Positions 17,870-25,417 of a DNA stretch of 62,164 bases are shown here, one piece after another; within the stretch, counting starts at the first letter, position 1; the number at the start of each line of letters is the position of its first letter. The notes under the pieces are model-generated. The model was given only the letters and a program-made list of their open reading frames with translations, was not told where the DNA came from and searched no databases. Location: positions 91,836-153,999 of the forward strand of contig JALVVR010000017.1 in the NCBI GenBank assembly GCA_027023305.1, in the 5' to 3' direction. The stretch is from Campylobacterales bacterium. GTDB taxonomy: Bacteria > Campylobacterota > Campylobacteria > Campylobacterales > QNZT01. Position numbers and translations under genes: made by a program.

Positions 17870-18553
17870 ATGTACAAACTAAGCGAACTAACACTAAAAC
17901 AAAGAGAAGAGCTTTTTAGACAACTTCGTGTTGCCATCACACATCACTCAAATGCAATAGAAGGAACAACTCTCTCTTTTGGTGAAACAAAAGAGTTACT
18001 CGAACATGGAAAGACTGCAGGAGATAAGCCACTACATGAACAACTAGTTATATTAGGATTTGCAAAAGCTTATGATGTGATAGTTCGTGAAGCAACAAAC
18101 AAAGACACTCTTATTGATAGTAGTTTTATAAAAGATATTCATGCGATTATGTTTGAAGATGCTTTAAAAGTTTCTCCAGAGTTTATCTCAAAACCTATCG
18201 GAGCATATAGACAAGATGAACGATACATAAAAGGTGTAGATATAAAACTCTCTCTTCCAAACAAAATCTCAAGTGATATTGACAACTTATTTTACAGATT
18301 TAAAAGTAACAACATGAGTTTGAAAGACATCTCAGAGTTTCACATACTCTTTGAAAGAATACACCCATTTGCTGATGGTAACGGAAGAGTAGGAAGACTA
18401 CTAATGGCTTTTCAAGCTATCCAAAACAATATCATCCCACCACTTATAGAAAATGAGCATAGAAACCAATACCTAAAAGCTATAAATAATAAAGATGAAC
18501 TTCTAGTATTTATCGAGAAGAGTATTCAAAATAGTATCAATTTGTTGAAATAA
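17870..18553 (+). CDS. Class II Fic-domain AMPylase-like protein
   Basis: 227 residues. The Fic core HPFADGNGRVGR begins at His165, with the catalytic His and phosphate-binding loop intact, so it should transfer AMP or a similar group. An N-terminal inhibitory motif of the (S/T)xxxE(G/N) type, SNAIEG, is at residues 27-32. This places it in class II, self-inhibited and needing no separate antitoxin. AGGAAAA precedes the ATG, 7 bases after the nitrilase gene. The target is unknown. It marks the left edge of the accessory island inside the fabD-mtnN neighbourhood. Confidence 0.88.
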   Translation: MYKLSELTLKQREELFRQLRVAITHHSNAIEGTTLSFGETKELLEHGKTAGDKPLHEQLVILGFAKAYDVIVREATNKDTLIDSSFIKDIHAIMFEDALKVSPEFISKPIGAYRQDERYIKGVDIKLSLPNKISSDIDNLFYRFKSNNMSLKDISEFHILFERIHPFADGNGRVGRLLMAFQAIQNNIIPPLIENEHRNQYLKAINNKDELLVFIEKSIQNSINLLK

Positions 18554-18573
18554 ATATACAAAAATCATAAAAT

Positions 18574-18607
18574 AAGACATAATGCTGTCGTTTGTGTTTA
18601 TTATACT
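18574..18607 (+). promoter_or_regulatory. Dyad operator with promoter, copy 1
   Basis: AAGACATAATGCTGTCG (18574-18590) contains the inverted repeat GACA-N6-TGTC (18576-18589). A TATTATACT element follows 8 bases after the dyad (18599-18607) and would be the -10 region of a promoter for the gene at 18630. A nearly identical element with the same spacing lies at 20332. The nearby WYL regulator (21312) is the obvious candidate ligand; that link is inferred. Confidence 0.6.
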
Positions 18608-18629
18608 TCTTTAAAAAAGAGGTATAGTG

Positions 18630-19184
18630 ATGGAAAATAGTTGGATTATAACAGTACTTACAAAAGATAGAAAAGATGTAGAGTATATATATTTGTGTTC
18701 ATGTTCAAATAAAGTGCATAAAAACTCAAAAGATAGTTCATATACCTGTAACAATTGCAAAAACTCTGTTTTTATAGATGTAAATGATATAGAAAAAGAT
18801 TGCAGAAAGTTAAAGTTTAGTAGAAAAGATAGAGTTAGCAAAGATAGATATACTATAGAGTACTTTTTTAAAAAGCCGTACATTGATGCAGAGTCAAACT
18901 CTCTTAAGATAGCTAAAAAGATTATATTAAAAATGGTAATAGACCATAAAAAACATATCCTTATTATAGAAAAAAAGGATTCAACTATATTGGAGTTTGA
19001 ACAAATTCATGATAACAGACTACAAAAGATAGACAATATAATCTATGAAGATATGCTACCTACATTGATAGAGAAATATTATGAACCGAGATTTGATATG
19101 TTTAATCTGACTTATCACATACCAAAGAACAGCCCTTTATCCTTACAAAAGGAACTTATAAATTTTTATAGCACTCAGTGCTAA
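18630..19184 (+). CDS. Hypothetical protein with N-terminal zinc-ribbon-like cysteines
   Basis: 184 residues. I recognise no family. A CSC pair near residues 24-26 and a TCNNCKNSVF block about 16 residues later could form a zinc ribbon. The remainder is charged and mixed alpha/beta. The ATG at 18630 has AGAGG seven bases upstream; a GTG one codon earlier is less well placed. It follows operator copy 1 by 40 bases and is followed 11 bases later by another unknown gene. Base composition is more AT-rich than in the housekeeping neighbours. Confidence 0.55.
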   Translation: MENSWIITVLTKDRKDVEYIYLCSCSNKVHKNSKDSSYTCNNCKNSVFIDVNDIEKDCRKLKFSRKDRVSKDRYTIEYFFKKPYIDAESNSLKIAKKIILKMVIDHKKHILIIEKKDSTILEFEQIHDNRLQKIDNIIYEDMLPTLIEKYYEPRFDMFNLTYHIPKNSPLSLQKELINFYSTQC

Positions 19185-19195
19185 AAGGAGATAAG

Positions 19196-19585
19196 ATGAA
19201 AAAGATACCTATAATAAGAAAAAACATTCACTCGCTAGCCTTAGAAAACAAAATTGAAGTTGAAAAATTACAAGAGATGATAGTAAAATCACAGGTTGAT
19301 TTTAAAAGAGAAGAGGATATAGAGTGGGCAGTTGAAAAACTTGGAAAAACAAGAGAGTGGTATGATGAAGCTACAAAAAAGATAGCAAAGATGAGAAAAA
19401 CACTACCAAAAGATATAAGTGCAAGAGATGAGGTTATCATGCTATATGGTTGGATAGCAGATGAACTGCCAAATATGTACTTAGCACTTCCACTTATAAC
19501 CGATAAAGAATATGCAAGAGCATCATCAGTGGAGATGATTATGACCAATCCTAATTTGTATTTGAAGTGTATTAATTGGGATTGA
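19196..19585 (+). CDS. Hypothetical protein, small and mostly helical
   Basis: 129 residues from the ATG at 19196, chosen because AAGGAG lies 6 bases upstream. The sequence is Lys/Glu-rich and helical, including EEDIEWAVEKLGKTREWYDEA and LYGWIADELPNMYLALPLI. No catalytic motif or signal peptide is visible. It probably forms a two-gene unit with 18630, 11 bases upstream. The G8 tract lies just after its stop codon. Confidence 0.5.
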   Translation: MKKIPIIRKNIHSLALENKIEVEKLQEMIVKSQVDFKREEDIEWAVEKLGKTREWYDEATKKIAKMRKTLPKDISARDEVIMLYGWIADELPNMYLALPLITDKEYARASSVEMIMTNPNLYLKCINWD

Positions 19586-19592
19586 TTGGTAA

Positions 19593-19621
19593 GGGGGGGG
19601 TAAGTTGGATGTGGGTATAAT
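19593..19621 (+). promoter_or_regulatory. Promoter with a poly-G8 tract upstream of the -10 box
   Basis: Eight consecutive G (19593-19600) stand 15 bases upstream of a perfect TATAAT (19616-19621), so they fall in the -35/spacer zone of the promoter for the gene at 19651. Poly-G tracts in AT-rich Campylobacterota genomes are classic slippage sites. Here a length change would alter promoter geometry rather than a reading frame. A strong GGAGGA lies between the promoter and the ATG at 19651. Confidence 0.65.
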
Positions 19622-19650
19622 TTTATTTATGAAAAAAGGAGGAAGTTAGG

Positions 19651-20328
19651 ATGAATGAAAATTTAATAAAACTATATAATGAAGAGTTTAAGGATATATC
19701 TTTCCTAAAGGATTACGATAAAATTTTATCTAAACCATTTTTACTAAAAGTACATGAAGATTATATTAAAGCACATAAGAAAATTATGGTCTTTGGACAA
19801 GAAACACATAGATGGCATGGTAAATTAATAGATTTTAATAAAGAGGATGATATAGCTAAGTTGATGGATAGTTATGAAAAGTTTTTAGATAAAAGAGTAT
19901 TTTCTCAAAATAAGTCAAGAGGAAGGAGTTGTTTTATACATCGATTAGTTAAAATAAATAATGATATAAAGAAAAATTTGAGTGATACACAGATTATTTG
20001 GAATAATTTGCTTAAATTTGATAAAAACGGAAAAAGTTCTAGAAAAATTAAAAAAGTTACTGATTTTTCAATAAAATTAGTTAAAAAAGAAATAGATATT
20101 TTAAAACCTGATATTTTATTGTTTCAGACAGGTCCATATTATGATTTTATTATAAAAAAACTATTTACAAATATAGAGAACTCAGAGGTAATCGTAAGTA
20201 GAAAATTATGGAAGTTTACTGTAGATAATAAAGTATCATTTAGGATTAATCATCCGTGTGCAACAAATCAAGGAGGAGTTAAGCAATATTATACTCAAGT
20301 TATTAATGAAATAAAAAATAAAAATTAA
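19651..20328 (+). CDS. Hypothetical protein, possibly uracil-DNA-glycosylase-like fold
   Basis: 225 residues. Three short blocks resemble the uracil-DNA glycosylase superfamily: IMVFGQETHRWHG (motif 1-like), ILKPDILLFQTGPYYD (core strand) and RINHPCATNQGG (NHP, the late histidine motif). Overall similarity to any UDG family is weak, and the activity is a guess. Codon use is markedly AT-rich (many AAA, ATT, TTA), consistent with recent acquisition. Expression may be switched by the G8 tract in its promoter. It is a single gene followed by operator copy 2. Confidence 0.45.
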   Translation: MNENLIKLYNEEFKDISFLKDYDKILSKPFLLKVHEDYIKAHKKIMVFGQETHRWHGKLIDFNKEDDIAKLMDSYEKFLDKRVFSQNKSRGRSCFIHRLVKINNDIKKNLSDTQIIWNNLLKFDKNGKSSRKIKKVTDFSIKLVKKEIDILKPDILLFQTGPYYDFIIKKLFTNIENSEVIVSRKLWKFTVDNKVSFRINHPCATNQGGVKQYYTQVINEIKNKN

Positions 20329-20331
20329 AAC

Positions 20332-20365
20332 AAGACATAACCCTGTCGCAATAAAATAATATACT
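20332..20365 (+). promoter_or_regulatory. Dyad operator with promoter, copy 2
   Basis: AAGACATAACCCTGTCG (20332-20348) differs from copy 1 at only two of 17 positions, both in the centre of the dyad. The same 8-base gap leads to TAATATACT (20357-20365), again a -10-like element. It controls the operon 20391-20923-21312, whose last gene is the WYL regulator. Autoregulation of a WYL gene through such a site would be typical of WYL-controlled accessory loci. Confidence 0.62.
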
Positions 20366-20390
20366 CTAACAAAAAAAGTTGGAGTATATC

Positions 20391-20921
20391 ATGACTAAAA
20401 AATCTACACTTCTCAAAGATTATAGCGATATGTTAAATCTCTTTGAGGATATGCAAAAAAATCACAACTTTAAAGACTTTGATAAAACTATCAGGATGCA
20501 AGATAGTCATGTTTTGGTTTTTGACTCTTTGTACTACTTGATAGAAAATATTGAAGATATAAGCTCTGATGGAAAGATAGTTGCTGATTTGTTAGTTTTT
20601 GATAAGTTTTTAAAATCTGGAAGATTAGTTACACTCGTTTTTAGGGCTTTGAATTTAGGGTCTGATTTGAGTGGTTATGAAGTAGAGGATTTTGAAAAGG
20701 TTATAGAGTTAGGGGATAGGGATATTTTAGCTTTTCTTGCAAAAAGTCCATATATAAATGATGAGGTAGCTTTGAAACTCATAAAAGAAAACTATCAAAT
20801 CTTAAAAAATCTACTTGAAAACAAAGTCCTATCAAAAGAGTTAAAATCACAAATCATAACTTTTATAAAAAGTCTAAAAGAGCCAAAAAAGTTAAAAAAA
20901 CTACTAGAAGTGGAGTATTAA
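20391..20921 (+). CDS. Hypothetical protein with HEAT-like helical C-terminus
   Basis: 176 residues starting at ATG 20391, six bases after GGAG. The second half (DRDILAFLAKSPYINDEVAL and onward) reads like alternating amphipathic helices of the leucine-rich-repeat-variant or HEAT type. No enzymatic motif is visible. It is the first gene behind operator copy 2 and is separated from the next gene by one base. The family is not recognised. Confidence 0.5.
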   Translation: MTKKSTLLKDYSDMLNLFEDMQKNHNFKDFDKTIRMQDSHVLVFDSLYYLIENIEDISSDGKIVADLLVFDKFLKSGRLVTLVFRALNLGSDLSGYEVEDFEKVIELGDRDILAFLAKSPYINDEVALKLIKENYQILKNLLENKVLSKELKSQIITFIKSLKEPKKLKKLLEVEY

Positions 20922-20922
20922 A

Positions 20923-21288
20923 ATGGAGGATTATAACTTAGAAGTTAGTTTAGAGGATTACAAATCCACGATTCAAAAAAAAGGTTACGGAATAGTTTAC
21001 AATAGTGAAGAGTTTCCTATTAAAAAGCTTGATAAAATTGTGTTGAAAAAATTTGCCAAATATATATTTTATGCAAACTCTATCATAGTAAATATCAAAC
21101 TAAATAGTGAGGTACTTTTATTTGATATTCACTGGATTGGTGATAAATTGCATGAATATGCACCAAATTGTGAAGTCTTGATTGGATATGAGTTTAGTGA
21201 TGATATACTTATCGGCAACTGTGAAGTAGAACTCCTCATAACAGGTTTAGACAATGCAGTCATCTTAATGGCAAACTTGCTATCATGA
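20923..21288 (+). CDS. Hypothetical protein, small alpha/beta
   Basis: 121 residues. No family is recognised. The protein alternates predicted strands (KYIFYANSIIVNIKLNSEVLL, CEVLIGYEFSDDILIG, CEVELLITGL) with short helices. It lacks signal peptide, cysteine clusters and catalytic signatures. It lies between the helical protein and the WYL regulator in the operator-2 operon. Its stop (TCATGA) overlaps a possible early start of the regulator. Confidence 0.5.
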   Translation: MEDYNLEVSLEDYKSTIQKKGYGIVYNSEEFPIKKLDKIVLKKFAKYIFYANSIIVNIKLNSEVLLFDIHWIGDKLHEYAPNCEVLIGYEFSDDILIGNCEVELLITGLDNAVILMANLLS

Positions 21289-21311
21289 AGCTAAATAATA
21301 AAGGTGTTTTT

Positions 21312-22235
21312 ATGGCAAAACATGACTATGACAAGATACTCACAAGACTTATAACTATCCTTTCTCGTCTAAATGATGGAGAAGAGTTTTCACCAAAAGA
21401 GTTAGCAAAGGATTTTGGTGTAGTAGAAAGAACCATACAAAGAGATTTTAAAAATCATTTAGTCGGCAACTTTCCCATCTACCAAGACAAAAGAAAATGG
21501 AAGATGCAAGATGGTTTTAAACTTGAAAAAACCACCTCTTTTGAGGATAAAATAGTGCTTGATTTGATGGAGGGGATGGTTTCAAACAGTGATGGAAAGT
21601 TTTCAAAAAGAGCAAAAGCACTCCTAAACAAGCTAAAAAATAATGATATAAATCCCATCTATACAAAACTAGAACTAGAAGATATAAGTGATAAACTAAA
21701 AGAGATAGAACTTTTAGAAAAATCTATCAAAGAAAAGCTGGTAATAACTTGTATATATGATTTTGAAGAGTATAAAAAAAAGATAAAACTAAAACTAAAA
21801 CCTTTAAAGATAGCAAACTATGAGGGATTTTGGTACTTGATAGCCCTTGATAGTAGAAATGACAAGCTAAAAAAATACTATCTTAAAAATATCGCTGATG
21901 TTAAAATAACAGATGAAACTTTTTCAACAAATAAAAACTTAGACAAACTACTCGAAGAGTCTATATCAATATGGTTTAACGAAAACAAAGAGCCTTACGA
22001 AGTAAAACTTCACATAGATAAAAAAATAGCAAAATACTTCAAACGAAAACCTATCTCTAAATCTCAAAAGATTTTGAAAAATCATGAAGATGGAAGCATC
22101 GACATAACACTTTTTATATCTCATGACATGGAGATAGTGCCTTTGATAAAGTACTGGATACCTTATATAAAAGTTTTAGAGCCCAAATCTGTTAAAGAGA
22201 CTATTGAAAGAGATATAAAAGCATACTTGAACTAA
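21312..22235 (+). CDS. WYL-domain transcriptional regulator
   Basis: 307 residues. The N-terminal winged helix-turn-helix contains FSPKELAKDFGVVERTIQRD, typical of the HTH_11/DeoR-like fold. The WYL domain has NYEGFWYLIALDSRNDKLKKYY, and a WCX-like C-terminal extension follows. WYL regulators often repress or activate phage-defence and stress loci in response to nucleic-acid ligands. The start at ATG 21312 is supported by AAAGGTG; an ATG at 21285 lacks a ribosome site. It is the last gene of the operon behind operator copy 2 and is the likely ligand of both dyads. Confidence 0.85.
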   Translation: MAKHDYDKILTRLITILSRLNDGEEFSPKELAKDFGVVERTIQRDFKNHLVGNFPIYQDKRKWKMQDGFKLEKTTSFEDKIVLDLMEGMVSNSDGKFSKRAKALLNKLKNNDINPIYTKLELEDISDKLKEIELLEKSIKEKLVITCIYDFEEYKKKIKLKLKPLKIANYEGFWYLIALDSRNDKLKKYYLKNIADVKITDETFSTNKNLDKLLEESISIWFNENKEPYEVKLHIDKKIAKYFKRKPISKSQKILKNHEDGSIDITLFISHDMEIVPLIKYWIPYIKVLEPKSVKETIERDIKAYLN

Positions 22236-22283
22236 TACAAATAAATTTTTGATAGAATGACAAAATAAAAATCAAGGAAAAAC

Positions 22284-22970
22284 ATGATAATAGCAATACT
22301 AGGAGCAATGCAAGAAGAAATCGAACCACTACTAGACTACTTTGACGATATAGAAGTGGTAGAGTTCGCGAAAAACAAATACTATAAAACAAAGTATAAC
22401 TCTCATGATATAGTCTTAGCTTATAGCAAGATAGGAAAAGTTTTTGCAACACTTACAGCAACTACTTTGATAGAAAAATTTGGTGCAGAAGTAGTTCTTT
22501 TTAGTGGAGTTGCAGGGGCAATAAGTGAGGATTTAAAGATAGGGGATTTGATAGTAGCAAAAGGACTTTCTCAGCATGATTTAGACATCACAGCTTTTGG
22601 GCATCCGTACGGATATGTACCAGAGGGTGAAGTTTGTATAAATGCAGATAAAGACCTTTTGGAGCTTTCACATAAAGTAGCAGATGAGCTAGGTATTGAG
22701 TTAAAAGAGGGAATTATCGCTACAGGAGACCAGTTTGTAGCAAGTAGTGAGCGAAAAAATTGGATAGGGGAAACCTTTGGAGCTGATGCACTAGAGATGG
22801 AGGGGGCAAGTGTCGCAGTTGTTTGTGATGCACTTGATGTTCCTTTCTTTATACTTCGTGCTATCAGTGATAGTGCTGATATGGATGCAGGATTTGACTT
22901 TGATGAGTTTTTAAAAAGCTCGGCAAAAGTTAGTGCAAACTTTATACTAAAAATGATAGAAAAACTATAA
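22284..22970 (+). CDS. mtnN: MTA/SAH/aminodeoxyfutalosine nucleosidase
   Basis: 228-residue nucleoside phosphorylase fold. Catalytic residues are Glu12 (AMQEEIEPLL), the Glu in ALEMEGASVA and the Asp in ISDSADMDAGFDF. It cleaves 5'-methylthioadenosine and S-adenosylhomocysteine. In Campylobacterota it also cleaves 6-amino-6-deoxyfutalosine for menaquinone synthesis, which links it to mqnD at 236. AAGGAAAA precedes the ATG, and GATAGAAT (22251-22258) is a likely -10. In C. jejuni the order fabD-pfs-ttcA-like is contiguous; here the island separates fabD from mtnN. Confidence 0.93.
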   Translation: MIIAILGAMQEEIEPLLDYFDDIEVVEFAKNKYYKTKYNSHDIVLAYSKIGKVFATLTATTLIEKFGAEVVLFSGVAGAISEDLKIGDLIVAKGLSQHDLDITAFGHPYGYVPEGEVCINADKDLLELSHKVADELGIELKEGIIATGDQFVASSERKNWIGETFGADALEMEGASVAVVCDALDVPFFILRAISDSADMDAGFDFDEFLKSSAKVSANFILKMIEKL

Positions 22971-22986
22971 GGTAGGCACATATAAA

Positions 22987-23736
22987 GTGCAAGAGATAAT
23001 CCACAGTAAAAAACTTCACAAAATAGTAGGCAAAACAAATGCTCAGTATAAACTGATAAATGAGGGAGACAAGATACTTTTAGGGCTTAGTGGTGGAAAA
23101 GACTCTATAACTTTAGCTCATGTTTTAAAACATCGCCAAAGAGTTATGCCCTTTAAGTTTGAGTTTTTAGCCGTTACTATCGACTATGGTATGGGAGAAA
23201 ACTTAGAGACTTTGAAAAAGCATTGTAAGATTCACAACATACCTCACAAAGTGATAAAAACGGATATCTTTGATACTGCAAAAGAGAAGATTAGGGAAAA
23301 CTCCTCTTATTGTAGCTTTTTCTCTCGCATGAGAAGAGGAGCTTTGTATAGAGTGGCTCAGGAGATGGGATATGAAAAAGTAGCTTTAGGACACCACTTG
23401 GATGATGCAGTAGAGAGTTTTTTTATGAACTTTATGTATAACGGTGCTTTAAGAAGTATGCCACCAATATATACAGCTGGAAATGGACTAAAAGTGATAA
23501 GACCTCTTATTTTTGCTAGAGAGAGACAACTAAGAGACTTTGCAACTAGAAATAACATCCCAACTATCACAGATGAAGCTTGTCCAGCATTTAGATTTGA
23601 TATAAAACCACCAGTTGCAAGAAAGAGTGCAAAAGAGCTTTTAGCAAAACTTGAAGAGGAAAATCCACAGCTTTTTATATCTTTAAAGTCAGCTTTTAGT
23701 AATATCCATACAAAAAGTTTTTTCTTGGAGGAATAA
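22987..23736 (+). CDS. TtcA-family tRNA sulfurtransferase-like protein
   Basis: 249 residues. The PP-loop ATP pyrophosphatase motif is LGLSGGKDSITLAHV, followed by GHHLDDAVESFFMN. It matches the TtcA family that makes 2-thiocytidine at tRNA position 32. The CxxC that helps hold the iron-sulfur cluster in E. coli TtcA (CSLC) reads CSFF here (SSYCSFFSRMRRG), so the second cysteine is missing. The late cysteine is present in EACPAF. Activity on tRNA is therefore uncertain. The start is GTG at 22987. The stop overlaps the next gene by one base. Confidence 0.78.
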   Translation: MQEIIHSKKLHKIVGKTNAQYKLINEGDKILLGLSGGKDSITLAHVLKHRQRVMPFKFEFLAVTIDYGMGENLETLKKHCKIHNIPHKVIKTDIFDTAKEKIRENSSYCSFFSRMRRGALYRVAQEMGYEKVALGHHLDDAVESFFMNFMYNGALRSMPPIYTAGNGLKVIRPLIFARERQLRDFATRNNIPTITDEACPAFRFDIKPPVARKSAKELLAKLEEENPQLFISLKSAFSNIHTKSFFLEE

Positions 23737-24392
23737 TGAAGTATATTTTACTATTTTCACTTATTATTACAATAATTGGATGTCAAGAACCAGATCGTGA
23801 TGAGTTAAAAAGGATAAACGGTATAAAACCAAAAGTAGAAAAAAAAGCTGAATCAAAGCTGGTCAAAAAATCACTTTTTAAAAAACAAGAACCTAAAAAA
23901 GAGGTAGTGGTTGTTAAAAAAGTAGATGAGTTGGAAAAGCAAAAGCTTGAAAATGAACAAAATATAAAAAAACTTGAACTTCAAAACAGACAAAAGTTAG
24001 AAGAAGAAAAACTAAAATCAATCCAAAAAGATAAAGATTTAGAACAACAAAGATGGAAACTAGAGAATCAAAACAGATATAAAACATATCAAATCATAAT
24101 CTTTTTGGTAGTTGCCCTTTTTGCAATAGTCCTCTTTTTATTTTATTTTTATAAACGAAAAAAGAGTGAAGATGAAATCCTTCATGACAGAGAGAAATTT
24201 CATAGAGAAAAAGATTTAGAACTTTATAAACTTCAAAATGAAAGATTAGAAAAGATAGTTGACATAGTAACAACCAAAGATTTAAGTAAAGAAAATGAAA
24301 GTAAACTTTTAAATATCATTTCTGAAGAGACTAGAAAAGGTAGTATCGTAGAGGTAGAACCAAAGAAGAAAGGATTGTTTTTTAAATCATGA
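23736..24392 (+). CDS. Putative lipoprotein with coiled coil and transmembrane helix
   Basis: 218 residues. The signal sequence ends at an IIGC lipobox with Cys16. A long Lys/Glu/Gln-rich coiled coil follows (about 45-110), then a transmembrane helix (YQIIIFLVVALFAIVLFLFYFY), then a second coiled segment. The combination of a lipobox with a later membrane helix is unusual. It overlaps ttcA by one base and lpxB by four, so it is coupled to both. No family is recognised. Confidence 0.55.
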   Translation: MKYILLFSLIITIIGCQEPDRDELKRINGIKPKVEKKAESKLVKKSLFKKQEPKKEVVVVKKVDELEKQKLENEQNIKKLELQNRQKLEEEKLKSIQKDKDLEQQRWKLENQNRYKTYQIIIFLVVALFAIVLFLFYFYKRKKSEDEILHDREKFHREKDLELYKLQNERLEKIVDIVTTKDLSKENESKLLNIISEETRKGSIVEVEPKKKGLFFKS

Positions 24393-25417
24393 AGCTTTTA
24401 GTATCTGCTCTTGAACCATCAGCGAATCTTCACTTAGAACCTGTTTTAAAAGGTTTAAATAATACCCAGATTTCAGGTATATTTGACGAAAAGTTTGGCT
24501 CTCCTATCTATCCATCTAGTGATTTTGCAGTGATGGGGATAGTTGATGTTTTAAAAAAAGTAACTAAGGCAAAAGAAGCTTTAAATGACATGATATTTTT
24601 AGCTAAAAGTGCTGATGTTATACTTTTGATAGACTCTCCAGCTTTTAATCTTCCCTTAGCGAAAAGTCTAAAACTAAACTATCCAGATAAAAAGATTATC
24701 TACTACATCTTACCAAAGGTGTGGGCTTGGAAAAAGAGCAGAGCAAAACTAGTAGAGAAGCATTGTGATAAAGCTTGTAGTATTTTCCCATTTGAAAAAA
24801 AGTTTTTTAAAAACCAAATCTATGTAGGAAATCCACTTTTAGATGAGATAAAAGTTTTTAATGATGGAAAAACAAAAAACCAAGTAGCCTTTTTACCAGG
24901 AAGTAGAAGTGGTGAGATAAAAAGATTGATGCCAATTTTTAAAGAGGTGGCAAAAGAGATAACCGTAAAAAAACTTTTAGTAGTTCCAAAGTTTTTTGAT
25001 GAGAAAAAGATAAAAGATTTATATGGAGATATAAGTGATTTTGAAGTGAGTTTTGATACTCATAAAGCTTTAGCAAGTAGTGATTTTGCATTTATTTGCT
25101 CAGGAACGGCAACTTTGGAGAGTGCTATCATAGGAACTCCTTTTGTTTTAGCTTATAAAGCTAGAGAGGTAGATTTTTTTATAGGAAGAAAGTTAGTAAA
25201 ACTCCCATATGTAGGATTAGCCAATATCTTGCTTGATTTTGAAAACAAACCTCCTCTTCACAAAGAGTTTTTACAAAAAGAAGCAACTTGTGAAAATCTT
25301 TTGGAAGAGTTTAGAACTTTTGATAAAGAAAAGTTCTTTAAAAGCTCAAAAGAGATAAAAGATATACTAAAACACGGAAGTAGTGAACAAATAATAAAGG
25401 AAATACAATGCAAATAA
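24389..25417 (+). CDS. lpxB: Lipid-A-disaccharide synthase LpxB
   Basis: 342-residue GT-B glycosyltransferase (family 19). Diagnostic segments are LVSALEPSANLHLEPVL, IDSPAFNLPLAKSLK, YYILPKVWAWKKSRA, FLPGSRSGEIKRL and FICSGTATLESAIIGTPFVL. It joins UDP-2,3-diacylglucosamine and lipid X to make the lipid A disaccharide at the inner membrane. It is slightly shorter than the E. coli enzyme (about 380), as is usual in this phylum. It overlaps the upstream lipoprotein gene by 4 bases and tal by 10. Confidence 0.94.
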   Translation: MKLLVSALEPSANLHLEPVLKGLNNTQISGIFDEKFGSPIYPSSDFAVMGIVDVLKKVTKAKEALNDMIFLAKSADVILLIDSPAFNLPLAKSLKLNYPDKKIIYYILPKVWAWKKSRAKLVEKHCDKACSIFPFEKKFFKNQIYVGNPLLDEIKVFNDGKTKNQVAFLPGSRSGEIKRLMPIFKEVAKEITVKKLLVVPKFFDEKKIKDLYGDISDFEVSFDTHKALASSDFAFICSGTATLESAIIGTPFVLAYKAREVDFFIGRKLVKLPYVGLANILLDFENKPPLHKEFLQKEATCENLLEEFRTFDKEKFFKSSKEIKDILKHGSSEQIIKEIQCK

